From Mytilinidion resinicola (taxonomy: Eukaryota; Ascomycota; Dothideomycetes; Mytilinidiales; Mytilinidiaceae), in assembly GCF_010093595.1 (NCBI RefSeq), contig NW_022985437.1, forward strand, positions 2,295,431 to 2,359,430: DNA of 64,000 nucleotides, in the 5' to 3' direction. Position numbers and translations under genes: made by a program. This document shows positions 23,362 to 32,769 of the stretch, piece by piece. Numbering within the stretch: the stretch's first letter is position 1; each line of letters starts with the position of its first letter. Under the pieces are notes generated by a model. That model ran no database searches and was not told the DNA's origin. It worked only from the letters and a program-made list of their open reading frames with translations.

Positions 23362-24999
23362 CTACTGAGTATCGGCAGCTTTCTCCTTGCTGTGGGTCGG
23401 GTGCAAGAGGTTTGGCCTCCATTTGGCCACGTTGCTGACGTTGAAATGTAGAGGCTCTTTCGGGCCCTTCTCGCGCACCGTGATCTTCCTCTTCGATCTG
23501 CCAGAGATGTACACGGGTGCTGATGCCGACGATGAGCCGCTCAAGGACGGCATCGATGCCTTCTTGTGCATCCTCGGCTTCTTGTCTCGGTGCTCGTCAT
23601 CGGAGCCCTCCGTCTCGAAGCTTCGGAGACTGCTGCGCTCCGACGAGTACGTTGTTGTTGCAGTGTTTGTCCGTTCCACTCGTGATAGCATCGACGCAGA
23701 ATCAGCCAGAACGTCTAGCTTGGACGGCGTCCTGTCCACGCTTGCGCGGCTGAGACGCGACGAGTATGGCGGAGGATCCTGTTGGTAGTCGTACATGAGC
23801 TCCGTATCTAAGCTCTTGAAACCACTGATAGAGCCGTCAAGCTCCTCGTCGTGGTTCCAGCACAGTTCATCCGCACCCAGAACAGGGGGAAGAAATCGGA
23901 TCTCGTGCCAGGTGGCGTCCTCAAACTGCAGTGCAATGTACAGGACGTCACCCTGCATCTTGTCGTGTGCGATGCAGTGGTCCTCCAAAAAGGGGTAGTC
24001 CCACACGTCCCTCGTGCAGAACTCGCTAGGCAGCTGCCTCAAGGCCATGCGTCCGAAGGGTTCGTCGTCAGGGCGGTGTCCAGTCAGCGGCATCCATGAC
24101 CGCCCTCGGAGAATGCCCTTGAACGAGGCCTCCACGCCGTTTACAAAAGCACCGCTGTCTTGGCTGGAGAAGTCGAGGGTCTGTTGTAGATTTCGCGATT
24201 GGCATCGCCGGTACCCATTGCTGTCGGGATCGTATGCGAATCGCTGTGCTCTCCGTGGCACAAATATGACACGAGTGCTCCACATCTGGGGGTACCTTTT
24301 CTCGGTCCGTATCGGCAGCTCAGAAATGGTCTGCATCTGCATCGGCTGAGGCAGTTGTGGAATGGGGGTGTGTGGAACTTTGGGCGTCTGCTTCGGTGTC
24401 TGGGCAGGTTGGACAACTGGTGTCATGGATCTCGACATGCTGCCTCTTCCAAACTCCAGCCTCTCAACTCTGTCTTCCAGCGACATGGCCGACTCATCCA
24501 CTATTATCAGCCGCTCCTGCACAGCCTTGATCTCGTTGTGGCATTCCTGCGTCTTGTCTACAACGGCTTCAACCTTGTCGTCGAGATGCACCTTGAGAAA
24601 ACGCATATTGTTATACAGTCTCTCCTCGATGCCCTTCCACATCCGCTCCCGGTCCTCCCGCATCATCCTCTCCTTGGCTAGCTCTTGCTCGATCACCGCG
24701 AATCTCTTCAGCTCGTCTCTCAACCTCTTGACTTCCTCCACCACTTCAATATGCTCCTGCAACGATACAGAAGCCAGAGGCTGTGCCTCGTGGCTCCATG
24801 CCTGATGGCCGCATCCGCAGCGGGAGCGGACGACCGAGTCTGGGTAGAAACTGCGGCACTGGCAGCGCTGGCGGCCTCCGTTGGCATGCTCAGGCTCGGG
24901 CAGGATGAAGCCGCATTCTCCCCTGGGCAGCTGGGGCTCGTGGTCCTGCTGCGGCTTCCCGGGGAGGTGGACGAGGGATTGCGAATTGTTAGAGAACAT
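23362..24999 (-). CDS. unrecognised protein with N-terminal Cys/His cluster and coiled coil
   Basis: An intronless frame of 545 residues whose family I do not recognise. The N-terminus (about 27-70) holds a Cys/His cluster: a lone C in GECGF, then CQC, then CGCGHQAWSH. The spacing C-X16-CXC-X12-CXCXH suggests metal binding. Residues about 78-190 form a charged coiled coil (EVVEEVKRLRDELKR onward). A proline/threonine-rich linker follows, then a central region with conserved-looking aromatic stretches (MWSTRVIFVPRRAQRFAYD, SEFCTRDVWDYPFLEDHCI, WHEIRFLPPVLG) that resembles a folded domain. The C-terminal 130 residues are Ser-rich and basic, with RSKRKITVREKGPKEP. No signal peptide or membrane segment is seen. 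It is probably a fungal-specific nuclear or cytoplasmic scaffold, but that is a guess. Confidence 0.7.
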   Translation of the reverse strand: MFSNNSQSLVHLPGKPQQDHEPQLPRGECGFILPEPEHANGGRQRCQCRSFYPDSVVRSRCGCGHQAWSHEAQPLASVSLQEHIEVVEEVKRLRDELKRFAVIEQELAKERMMREDRERMWKGIEERLYNNMRFLKVHLDDKVEAVVDKTQECHNEIKAVQERLIIVDESAMSLEDRVERLEFGRGSMSRSMTPVVQPAQTPKQTPKVPHTPIPQLPQPMQMQTISELPIRTEKRYPQMWSTRVIFVPRRAQRFAYDPDSNGYRRCQSRNLQQTLDFSSQDSGAFVNGVEASFKGILRGRSWMPLTGHRPDDEPFGRMALRQLPSEFCTRDVWDYPFLEDHCIAHDKMQGDVLYIALQFEDATWHEIRFLPPVLGADELCWNHDEELDGSISGFKSLDTELMYDYQQDPPPYSSRLSRASVDRTPSKLDVLADSASMLSRVERTNTATTTYSSERSSLRSFETEGSDDEHRDKKPRMHKKASMPSLSGSSSASAPVYISGRSKRKITVREKGPKEPLHFNVSNVAKWRPNLLHPTHSKEKAADTQ

Positions 25000-26534
25000 C
25001 TATGGCAGCAGACCTCTGGGCGCGGTCTGAGGGTGGGTGCTGTGAAGCGGATGGGCGCATGAAGACCGGCAAGATAGGCAGCGGGCTCGCAGCGTGGTGG
25101 AGGGCATGCGAGAATGAAGGCGGCAGGGGTCGGAAAAGGGTCCGCTGGTGCAGGTCAGTGGGGAGTGGGCTATATAGAAGAGGGAGGGGGCATGAGGCTA
25201 GGAGATGTTGAGGTGCCCACCAGATAAGGCAACGGGCTCGCGAGGGGCCGGACAGAGAAAGCAGGAGTAGGCGGGAGCATCCGCCGGGCGCAGATTGGCG
25301 TGGACGCGTGCTGGAGAGGACTGTCTCGGGCGCTGGGGGTTTGTTGCGAGGATGGGGGTTCGGTGAGCTTGCGGTGGGCGCGAGAGAGGTCTTGGGTCTT
25401 CAAGCACGACGCAGGGCTGGACAGGCACTGCGTTTCTTTTGAGCAGCGGGCTAGCTCCCGCGCTGGGGTGGGCGACGGGCAGCCCTGTCAGACGGGCGCG
25501 AGGGCATGGCAGCTTGGTGGAGCGTGTGGGCGTGCCGAAAGGGCTCCGACACTGCCAAAAGATAAGGATCAGGGACGCTTGGGCGGCAGTTGAGCGCACA
25601 GCCGTGGAGCAGCGGAGGCACGGCGATAGAATGGTTGCGCAAGGCGTGGGGTGGCAGCGCGCTTTGGCAAGGCACAAGCTGTTGCGAGACGTGAGATTGC
25701 TCCGGCACTGGGCTGATCGCCGCGCAGAGCAGCGCTGGGGGCCTGCATGCGGTTCAATCGAGCATCGCGGCTCCTGGCGCAGGCGGTGGCCGTGTGTGGC
25801 CAGCTGGTGGTTTTGAATTCTCACATATCAAAGTGCTGCCAGCAGCGTCTGGCGCGGGCCCAGGGGACCCCACACGGACGACGACGGGAGCTCCGGCGCT
25901 GCTTGGGCCTATCAGCCGGATGCGGTCCCAGGGCGAGGTGAGCGAGCTGGAGTCCAGACTCGCGCGGTGTTTGTGAGGTGGAGGGCTGAGGCGTGCGGTG
26001 ACGGCGCTGCGCCGTGGACGGTCGACGGTCGACAAAACCGCTTATCTGGCCGACCCCCCACACTTTGCAGGCCCGGCCTTCCCCTGACAAGCTCTGGCCG
26101 GCGCGTGCCATTCGCTGCCGGCCCCGCGGTGCGGTGTCTGCGGGCCTGAGCGCGGCATTCAACCTGGGAATCGCGCATCGTTCTGCTCTCCCAGGGCTTC
26201 ACATGCGCGGGAGAGCAGCGGGGGTGGAACGCCCGCGTCTGTGCGAGGTTCGCCGGCATTGGGACTGCGGCGGGCACAGTCCGTGATGGCGCCGCTGTCT
26301 GTTTCTGTGTTTGAGGCTGGTGATGTCGTCTCCATGCTCCCGAGGCCTGTCGCCGAGTCTTGCCCTCTGCGGCCCCGACCTTCCGCCGACCGCGATACAC
26401 AGTGGCCGCTGGACGGAGCTGGATAGAGCTGGATGGAGCTGGATGGAGCTGGATGGAGCTGGACTGAGGATGGATTGCCATGTTATGGGCGCCGACAGCG
26501 CAGCGGTGGGCCAGGTCCGGCGAATGTTGAGGTA
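25000..26534. other. gene-free GC-rich block
   Basis: About 1.5 kb of GC-rich DNA upstream of the Cys/His protein. Several long frames exist on both strands, but all are arginine/proline/alanine-rich by-products of base composition with no domain content. The 5' part is presumably promoter. Confidence 0.5.
26411..26464 (+). repeat. 10-bp minisatellite, GGATGGAGCT
   Basis: Five tandem copies of a 10-bp unit (GGACGGAGCT, GGATAGAGCT, then three perfect GGATGGAGCT), followed by a broken sixth. It lies 70 bases from a MITE. Confidence 0.85.
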
Positions 26535-26787
26535 CAGTAAGACCTCATTTTCGTGATAGGGGTCGGTGACTAGGGGTATTATTACTGTATAGAAAATATC
26601 ACGTTACGTAATGTCATGTGCGAGGAATTTGTAAGCAAGTCTGTCCCAAAACAGCCCAAAACGCCCAAAAAGGGCGCGACTGAGGGGCCACGGACCACTC
26701 TCCCATACAAAATCCAGCCCCCGCACATTGTATCATTGTATAGAAAATATCACTATACACCAGTATCACTATACCGAGGTTTTGCTG
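26535..26787. mobile_element. MITE with TA target-site duplication (Tc1/mariner-pogo type)
   Basis: A 253-bp AT-richer insert in GC-rich DNA, flanked by TA on both sides (26533-26534 and 26788-26789). Its ends are inverted repeats: CAGTAAGACCTC on the left and, read inward from the right, CAGCAAAACCTC. A 16-bp motif, GTATAGAAAATATCAC, occurs twice inside, at 26587 and 26738. There is no coding capacity. TA duplication and a CAG start are usual for Tc1/mariner and pogo-like DNA transposons, so this is likely a non-autonomous derivative. The transitions separating the two ends would fit RIP or ordinary decay. Confidence 0.75.
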
Positions 26788-29479
26788 TATCTTGTAGGGA
26801 TGGATTGAGTCAGGCGAGTCTTGACCAGCACGCAACCTCTGCTGGTGCACGCGTCATGAACTGGAATCCATGAATGACATACACTGCACATGGCGGATTC
26901 CCGCCCCCGGGTGATGCGAGAGCCTGCGAAACGCAGGAAATGCTTGGCGAGGGTTTTTTCGCAGGGGCAATTGTCCACGACATTTCCTCCGAACCATGGC
27001 CTGCAAATTGCAACAGTCCCCAGACGCGTCGTGACACCCGCCCACGCGCCCTCGCAGCTGGTTGATGAAGACTGCCGCGCCGGATGCAGTCGAAACCTGT
27101 GCGCGCGGTGCAAACTCCCTCCACGCCCTTTCTCGCCCCTTTCAGGTGTGCGTTCTGCCCGCTCCACGCTCCCGGGCTTGTTCGTGATGCCGTTGAGCAA
27201 CCTCCCACCATCATCCCGCGCCCATGACTTTGGCCGGGCTACCCTTCTCCCACGGCACCCGTCTTGTAACACCGCTGCTGCACCCATTCCTGCTCGGTCT
27301 CACCTCCTGCCGTCATCCGAAACCGGCACGCCAATAATGCCCCTCTGCAGAGCGGATGAGCTATGTACATACTGGATCTCGCAGATCGGTCGGGAGCATC
27401 TGTGGGGAGCAAGATCTCCACGCCTGGCGCCCACCCGCCTGCTCTGCTTTCCTTTTTCCTCTTCGCCCACCATTTGCGACGAATCCTTCCCGCGGCCGTC
27501 CAATCACGCCCACTGTCAGCCTCCTTTGGCGTCAGGAACCTCCCGGTCCCACCCTAAACGCGGGAGAGGCGCCGTCACAGGAACGTGAGAAAAAGCAGAC
27601 CCAGCCCAGAGGGCGTGGACCAACCAAAGAAGTAACAATCGCCCGCAAGGTCCCAGTGAAGCTCCCGAGTGAACGGGATGCATCTCTGAAATGAACATCT
27701 GCAATCAATATCGATAGACACGTTCCATTGCCGTACACCTCGGATGTCAGACATCAAAGGTTATTACTAGTTAAGTTCATGGTTGGGACGCTGCGTAGTC
27801 TAAACGTCAACAAAGTTTGCCTACCGACCTTCAGGTTTACGTTTAGGGTAATGTGTGTGCCCCCATCCTATTTTTCCACGTAGGAAGGGCTTTTTGGGGG
27901 GCCCAGGCACGCTCTCACCAGCTTCCCTTTCAATGTTCCGCCGAGGTGAGACAATTATCGGTGGTAGCAGTGTCTCCACATGGCCCTTGGCCTCATCTCC
28001 TCCAGCTGTGCAATCGACGCGGGGAAGCCTCACATCCAACGACCTCCACGCTGATCTTATCTCTCTCCTAAACGAATTGGGAAGTCGGCTACCGGAGCCT
28101 AAAAATACCAAGGCTCGTCTCGCTCTCGGATCTCATCCGACAGCATATCGCTGATGCAAATCTCCCCCATATGGAAGGTCGTGTCGTGCTTAGCCACAGC
28201 CAGCTTGCGATAAAGCATTCAGCCTTCCTGCAGCCTCAGGTGCGACCAGTCTGGCCAGACAGCCAAGGACTACATGTCACCACACAGTGTAATTCCGATA
28301 CCTGCATCCCACAACAGAGCGTCGCATATTTCCTTGGGTGCAGGTGGCACCGCGTATTTTTATATCGAGCCGAGCTGCCATGGATCCAGTGACAATGGAG
28401 CCCACTACAAAAAGAAAACTTCCTAGAAAACCCCCAAAACCGTTGAGAACAACAGGAAGGAGGGCTGAAGTGGCATCGCGATCTCGATTTGCACACTACG
28501 TCAATTCCCATTTAGAGAGGTATGTCCGCATGCAGGAACCATCGCAGGTCGCCTATTGCAGGTTTTCTTGTTTCATGCTCTCAGCGTGACGCAGCGTGCG
28601 CTATCTCTACACTTCTGAGTATGTTCTCGATATGCGATGTGTATTCAACTTCATACTGTCCTCCACGCCAAGGATGAGCTTTCCGTATCATCCCACCGTG
28701 CTGGAAGAGGGACATACTCAATAGGCGGCAATCTGCCGGAGCCATGACCTGAAATCAGGAGACATAGCAGGAAACGGGACTGATTACTATTCATCGCGTT
28801 GCGGTAGCTCAGTTGTGGCAAGACACGAGTGGCAGGTCTCCCAGATCTCTATCTTCTTTCTCGCCGGTGTTATCTGATCCCCAAATCTCAGCATTTCGAC
28901 CCTTACGTAAGTCTACCGCTGTGGTACTAACAGTACGGATCGCGGTATCAATCCACCTCCATTCAATAGTAATAGAGGTACGTCACTTCCCAAGTGGCGG
29001 TATTCGCGGTTCATCACTCAAGACTCAAGGTAACCTTGGAATTTTTGAGTCATCGCGCCGTCTCATCGTCACTTTGTATCGGCAGCACACGGTCAATTCT
29101 GTATACACACTTCCAGTTAAACGGGACAAAGAGTCTCAGAGAAGCCCCTCCGCATCCCCTTACACGTCTCTCTAGAACAGTATCACGCGGTCAAGTCTAT
29201 GAATATTTCCAACAAAACTAGGCAATCGGGCCCCGAAAGCCCCAGAGGGGCCTCCTCATGAAATTGTCTTCACCAGCTCTCCTGCATATGATTACGACGT
29301 TCGGCCACCCAGTTGACTAGCAGTCCTCTCTGCACCCCTCCATGCCTTTCCAAAGCAACGTTAGACAATCGAGTTTGTGACAACATACACAGAAAGCAGC
29401 CAATTACACCCCGAAGGATCCATAGAGCCGTTCCCGTACGTCGACCATCTCCACCTCCCCGAAATCTAGGTCTGATTCT
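26788..29479. other. gene desert
   Basis: No gene is supported over 2.7 kb. Frames of 60-230 codons occur but look like chance products of composition. A short basic, proline-rich frame at 28380-28589, starting MDPVTMEPTTKRKL, ends near a good donor (GTATGT at about 28519), but no second exon could be joined. The region probably contains old transposon or gene debris. Confidence 0.45.
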
Positions 29480-30010
29480 ATAACTCCAGCAACGCCAATA
29501 GCTAGTAGCCGCCCTGTGCGTCTGCCCTCCGCGTCAATGTATACCAGCATCACACGGCTGATCCCGTAGCTTCTTCTACCAAACCTAGACAACGCGTGCC
29601 CAAAAAGGTCATGGATCCGTCGCCCTCTCCGTCCCTCTACACTTGCTAGCACTTCACGGTCGCTTCTGCACTTTGTTCTAACAAGGCTGGACAGTGCGTC
29701 CCTGTATAAGTTCCTAAATGACTACCCGCAACATCCAGCCATACGCAGTAGATTTATTTTATCCACGCTATCACTTCTTCCAATAGCACTAGACAAGGCG
29801 TCTCCTACACATGGGGTTGATTATTACTCCTTCTCGCCACTCTGCATCAGTTTCACACAGCCAACTCCGCCACTTCTTCTGACAAACTTGGGACAACGCG
29901 ATCCTCCACATTGCGCCCAAAAGAACTTCCGTGGTATTACCTCACGCCCACCGCTTGGCGCGGAAACTCCTCCTGGAACTGCCTGATCCCGAAGTCAGTA
30001 CAGCGACTCT
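29480..30010 (-). pseudogene. decayed tandem repeats, probably ankyrin-repeat gene relic
   Basis: The minus strand carries five to six degenerate units marked by the core GCGTTGTCTAG or close variants. The cores lie at 29587-29595, 29689-29697, 29791-29799 and 29891-29899, plus weaker ones near 29488 and 29997. Spacings are 99, 102, 102, 100 and about 106 bases, i.e. 33-34 codons. Local translations such as ALSSAIGRSDSV resemble the TPLS-A-GH--V core of fungal ankyrin repeats. Frames are broken by stops and shifts between units, so no protein can be made. Ankyrin identity is inferred from the period and these fragments. A tandem satellite is the alternative. Confidence 0.45.
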
Positions 30011-30514
30011 GGTTTGGATCCCGTCGCCATAGCACTTGCCTTCCGTCTTCGGCCCTCTTCTGCTTCGGGATGAGCAATCAGCTGGCTCGTTTCCACGGCT
30101 ACGAAATCTAACAACCATCGAAAATCTCAACACACAAAGGCCACATCGTTTTACAGTCTCGCAGTTTTTTTTTTTAACTGGCACCGGGACCGTAGTTTCC
30201 TTGTTCAGACGAGGTCACATTTTTCCACAATCCACTATAGCTCTCCCTCACCAACAATCAATGTCAACCCATCTAGCCCAGAATCAATAAAGTCTTAGAT
30301 ATTGCCGCAAAGATATATATCTACAGATCAGAACTTCATATGTCCAACCTCCACCCACCCAGTGCCAGTGATATAATGACCCCCCCACACTCCCTCCCCT
30401 TTCCCTTCCCCATCCCCCTCCCCGAACACAATCCGCTTACTAACTGATAACTTTTGGTTTGGTTCAAGGGTTCGCCCGCCTGCCCCACTCCGATATATCT
30501 CCCAATCCACCTCC
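30011..30514. other. intergenic, 3' flank of Whi5-like gene
   Basis: Contains a 12-base T run near 30165-30176 and AT-rich sequence. No gene is supported. Confidence 0.5.
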
Positions 30515-31832
30515 TTACCTCCGCACCGAGTTCATCAGATCAATCAGGCCGCTCGCCGCCCGCCCCTTCACCACACTACTCGTCAGATCGCCCTCCTCGA
30601 ACCGCCGGTTCGCCCTCGCGCTAGTAGTCAGTTCCCCCATATCTCGCTCTCCACTCCCCGGCGGGCTGCTCAGCTGCTCGAACGCGCGGCGCTGCGCCAT
30701 GGGTGTCACGAAGGAGTCGTGGGAGGGCGAGAGGTCCTCCGGGGGGTGGATATGAGTTTGCGCGGGCGAGACGGAGCCGGGTGGGGACGAGGGGATGATG
30801 CCGGACTCGGTGATGAAGCGGGAGGAGTAGGCGGTGGGGAGGAGGACGGGCGCGGGGAGGAGTTGGGGTTTTGTGGGCGGTTTTGAGGTGGGGGAGGAGA
30901 GGGCGGGGGAGAAGGTTATGCTGGGGACTGTAGAGGTAGTGGAGGTGAGGGAAGTGGAGAGGGAGGTGTGGGCCGTGGAGATTGAGGCTTCGGTCGTTAG
31001 GGTGGAGAGTTTGGTTGAGGGCTCGGAAAGGGGTGTGGTGGTGACGGGGGTAGGGAGTTTGAGGTCGGCGAGGGGGATGTCGGTTTGGTTCGTGTGGACT
31101 TTGTACATTGCCATTCGGAGGCGGAGGCGGAGGGCTTCGGCTCGTTGTTGGCGTTCGGTAAGAACTTTGGTGTTGGATGTATTTACTGAAGGTGGTGGTT
31201 CTGGAACTTCTGTGGCTGGTGGCGATACGCGAGTTTGGGAAGAAGACCTGTCAGGATTGTAGTTGATCATTGATGAGAAGGATTGGTTTGTCTCTTGCGA
31301 GACTTGTGCCTCTCCTTCCAGAACGTCCTCTTCAGAGTCGTCTCCCCCGAGGTTGACAGCAGATGTTGACTATACACAATTAGCCGTTTAGAACGATCGT
31401 GGTGTGATACCGGATACATACCTGATTTTCGCGCATCCTAGCGATGACGCCTGGCCTAAACGCCTGCCGTAACGAGCCGTCGCGCTCATCAAAGGCACGA
31501 TACGTGCATCCCAAGCCGTCCTCGCGCGCGACCGCGCCGTCAACTTCAGTGATGGGCCTTTTTCGCCCGAGACCTGGGTACTGAAGCTCTGACATGTTCT
31601 CGGTATCCATTTGGCGTGCTGGAGACAGTGTCTGGACCTGTTTTAGGGGGCTGCGGTTCTTCAATGCCTCGAGATGTTCGACAGCAGCGTTGTTGTTCGT
31701 GGCCGCGTTAATGGCCTTGGGAGTGAGTTCAGCGAGGACGCGTCGAGCGGGCGACTCGGCCGGAGTCCCAGTAGCCTCACGGTCCCTGAAGACGTGGTGG
31801 GGAGAGGCGGGAAGGGTTGCGGGTGCAGACAT
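30515..31832 (-). CDS. Whi5/Nrm1-like G1/S transcriptional repressor
   Basis: Two exons (intron 31370-31421) give 421 residues. Most of the protein is disordered and rich in Ser, Thr and Pro. The diagnostic part is the short GTB motif at about 213-240: AEALRLRLRMAMYKVHTNQ followed by TDIPLADL. This matches the Whi5-like domain that binds the SBF/MBF transcription complexes. Numerous SP and TP sites (e.g. SPAR, TPKA, SPLK, SPPG) suit cyclin-dependent kinase control, as for Whi5. The family (Whi5, Nrm1, Srl3) holds back G1/S genes until Cdk phosphorylation, or represses them as cells leave S phase. The start at 31832 is chosen because an upstream in-frame ATG (31949) would add a tail without the conserved character. 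Which of the family members it equals cannot be told. Confidence 0.78.
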
Positions 31833-32769
31833 GATGCCGATACGCGTGCGGAGGCGGTGGGTCGATCTTGGAACGAGAAGGCGGCCAATTGGAGAGGAGT
31901 CCTGGGATTGAGGCTTCTGACAACGCACGACGTGAGCTCCGGACAGCAAGCAAGAATTGGGAGGCTGGCGGGGATTTGCAAGTGTTGTTGATTGAAGACA
32001 GGAGGTGTTGCGCGTTTGGCGATGGCATTTACGATGGACCCTGCACTACTGCCACTCGGCGCCAATCAGTCTCCAGTTCCACAAAGCGCGGAACATGAAA
32101 GCAAAACACGCTTTGCGCTTGTGCATCTGTCGCGTTCGTGGCGGGGTGCTAACGACGGCCCAAGGGGCCCGCCGCCATACGTAAAACGAAAAATGCGAAT
32201 GCGAGAAGGCCATCTGCTGCGAGTGCCAGTCTTGGCTTTGCAGACCTCCAATGGAGGCCGACTTATCACTCTTATCGCCTGTATTTCGTGGCCATGGCTC
32301 CCCACACCGGCTGCGTAGTTGCGTCTGTCCCAGCATCGCTGTCTATCACCTGCGGGTTGCGCGTCCCTGTCGATCCCCATCTGGGACCAGTCGCGGAGGT
32401 GTACGCCGCTGTCTGGGAGTTCATAACCTCCACCGCTTGTGCCTCGATATACACATGTCTTTGCTCTTGCCAATCGAGGGTTGAAGAGCTGCGCCATACT
32501 GTCGAAATTCGGTTGAGCCCGGTCTGAGCAATTTGTAGCCCAGCTGAGCCACTGCAGACGGTGCTCTCTAAAGCTGTCGGCCTACGTCACCAGACCTGTG
32601 TTGTGCCTGCTCCTGTCGGATATATGAGAAGGCACAGCGCGATACTTGGTAAATCAGCACTGCTCTTTCAGCTCGTTCCCCTTCTTTCTCTCAAACACCT
32701 CTCCTAATCCAGAATCCTAGCATCTTCCACGCGCCCACTTCTCACCAAACACACCCTTCGACCTCCAAA
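31833..32769. promoter_or_regulatory. divergent promoter region, Whi5-like / GH5
   Basis: About 940 bases between divergent starts. No exon is supported. The GH5 leader just before 32770 is pyrimidine-rich (CTCTTTCAGCTC, CTTCTTTCTCTC). No named regulatory motif is called. Confidence 0.5.

Noticed and set aside
25198..26481. Two minus-strand frames of about 200 codons
   Set aside because: Arg/Pro/Ala-rich, no recognisable motifs, and the second runs into the 10-bp minisatellite; not credible genes.
26890..27588. 232-codon plus-strand frame
   Set aside because: Rich in Pro, Arg, Ser and Cys with no domain, no family resemblance and overlapping frames of similar length on both strands; a composition effect of GC-rich DNA.
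28380..28589. Possible small basic protein starting MDPVTMEPTTKRKL
   Set aside because: A good donor follows but no second exon with a continuing frame could be found; may be gene debris.
28800..28870. tRNA-like start (GCGGTAGCTCAGTTG)
   Set aside because: The A-box resembles a tRNA but no anticodon stem, B-box or acceptor stem can be formed downstream.
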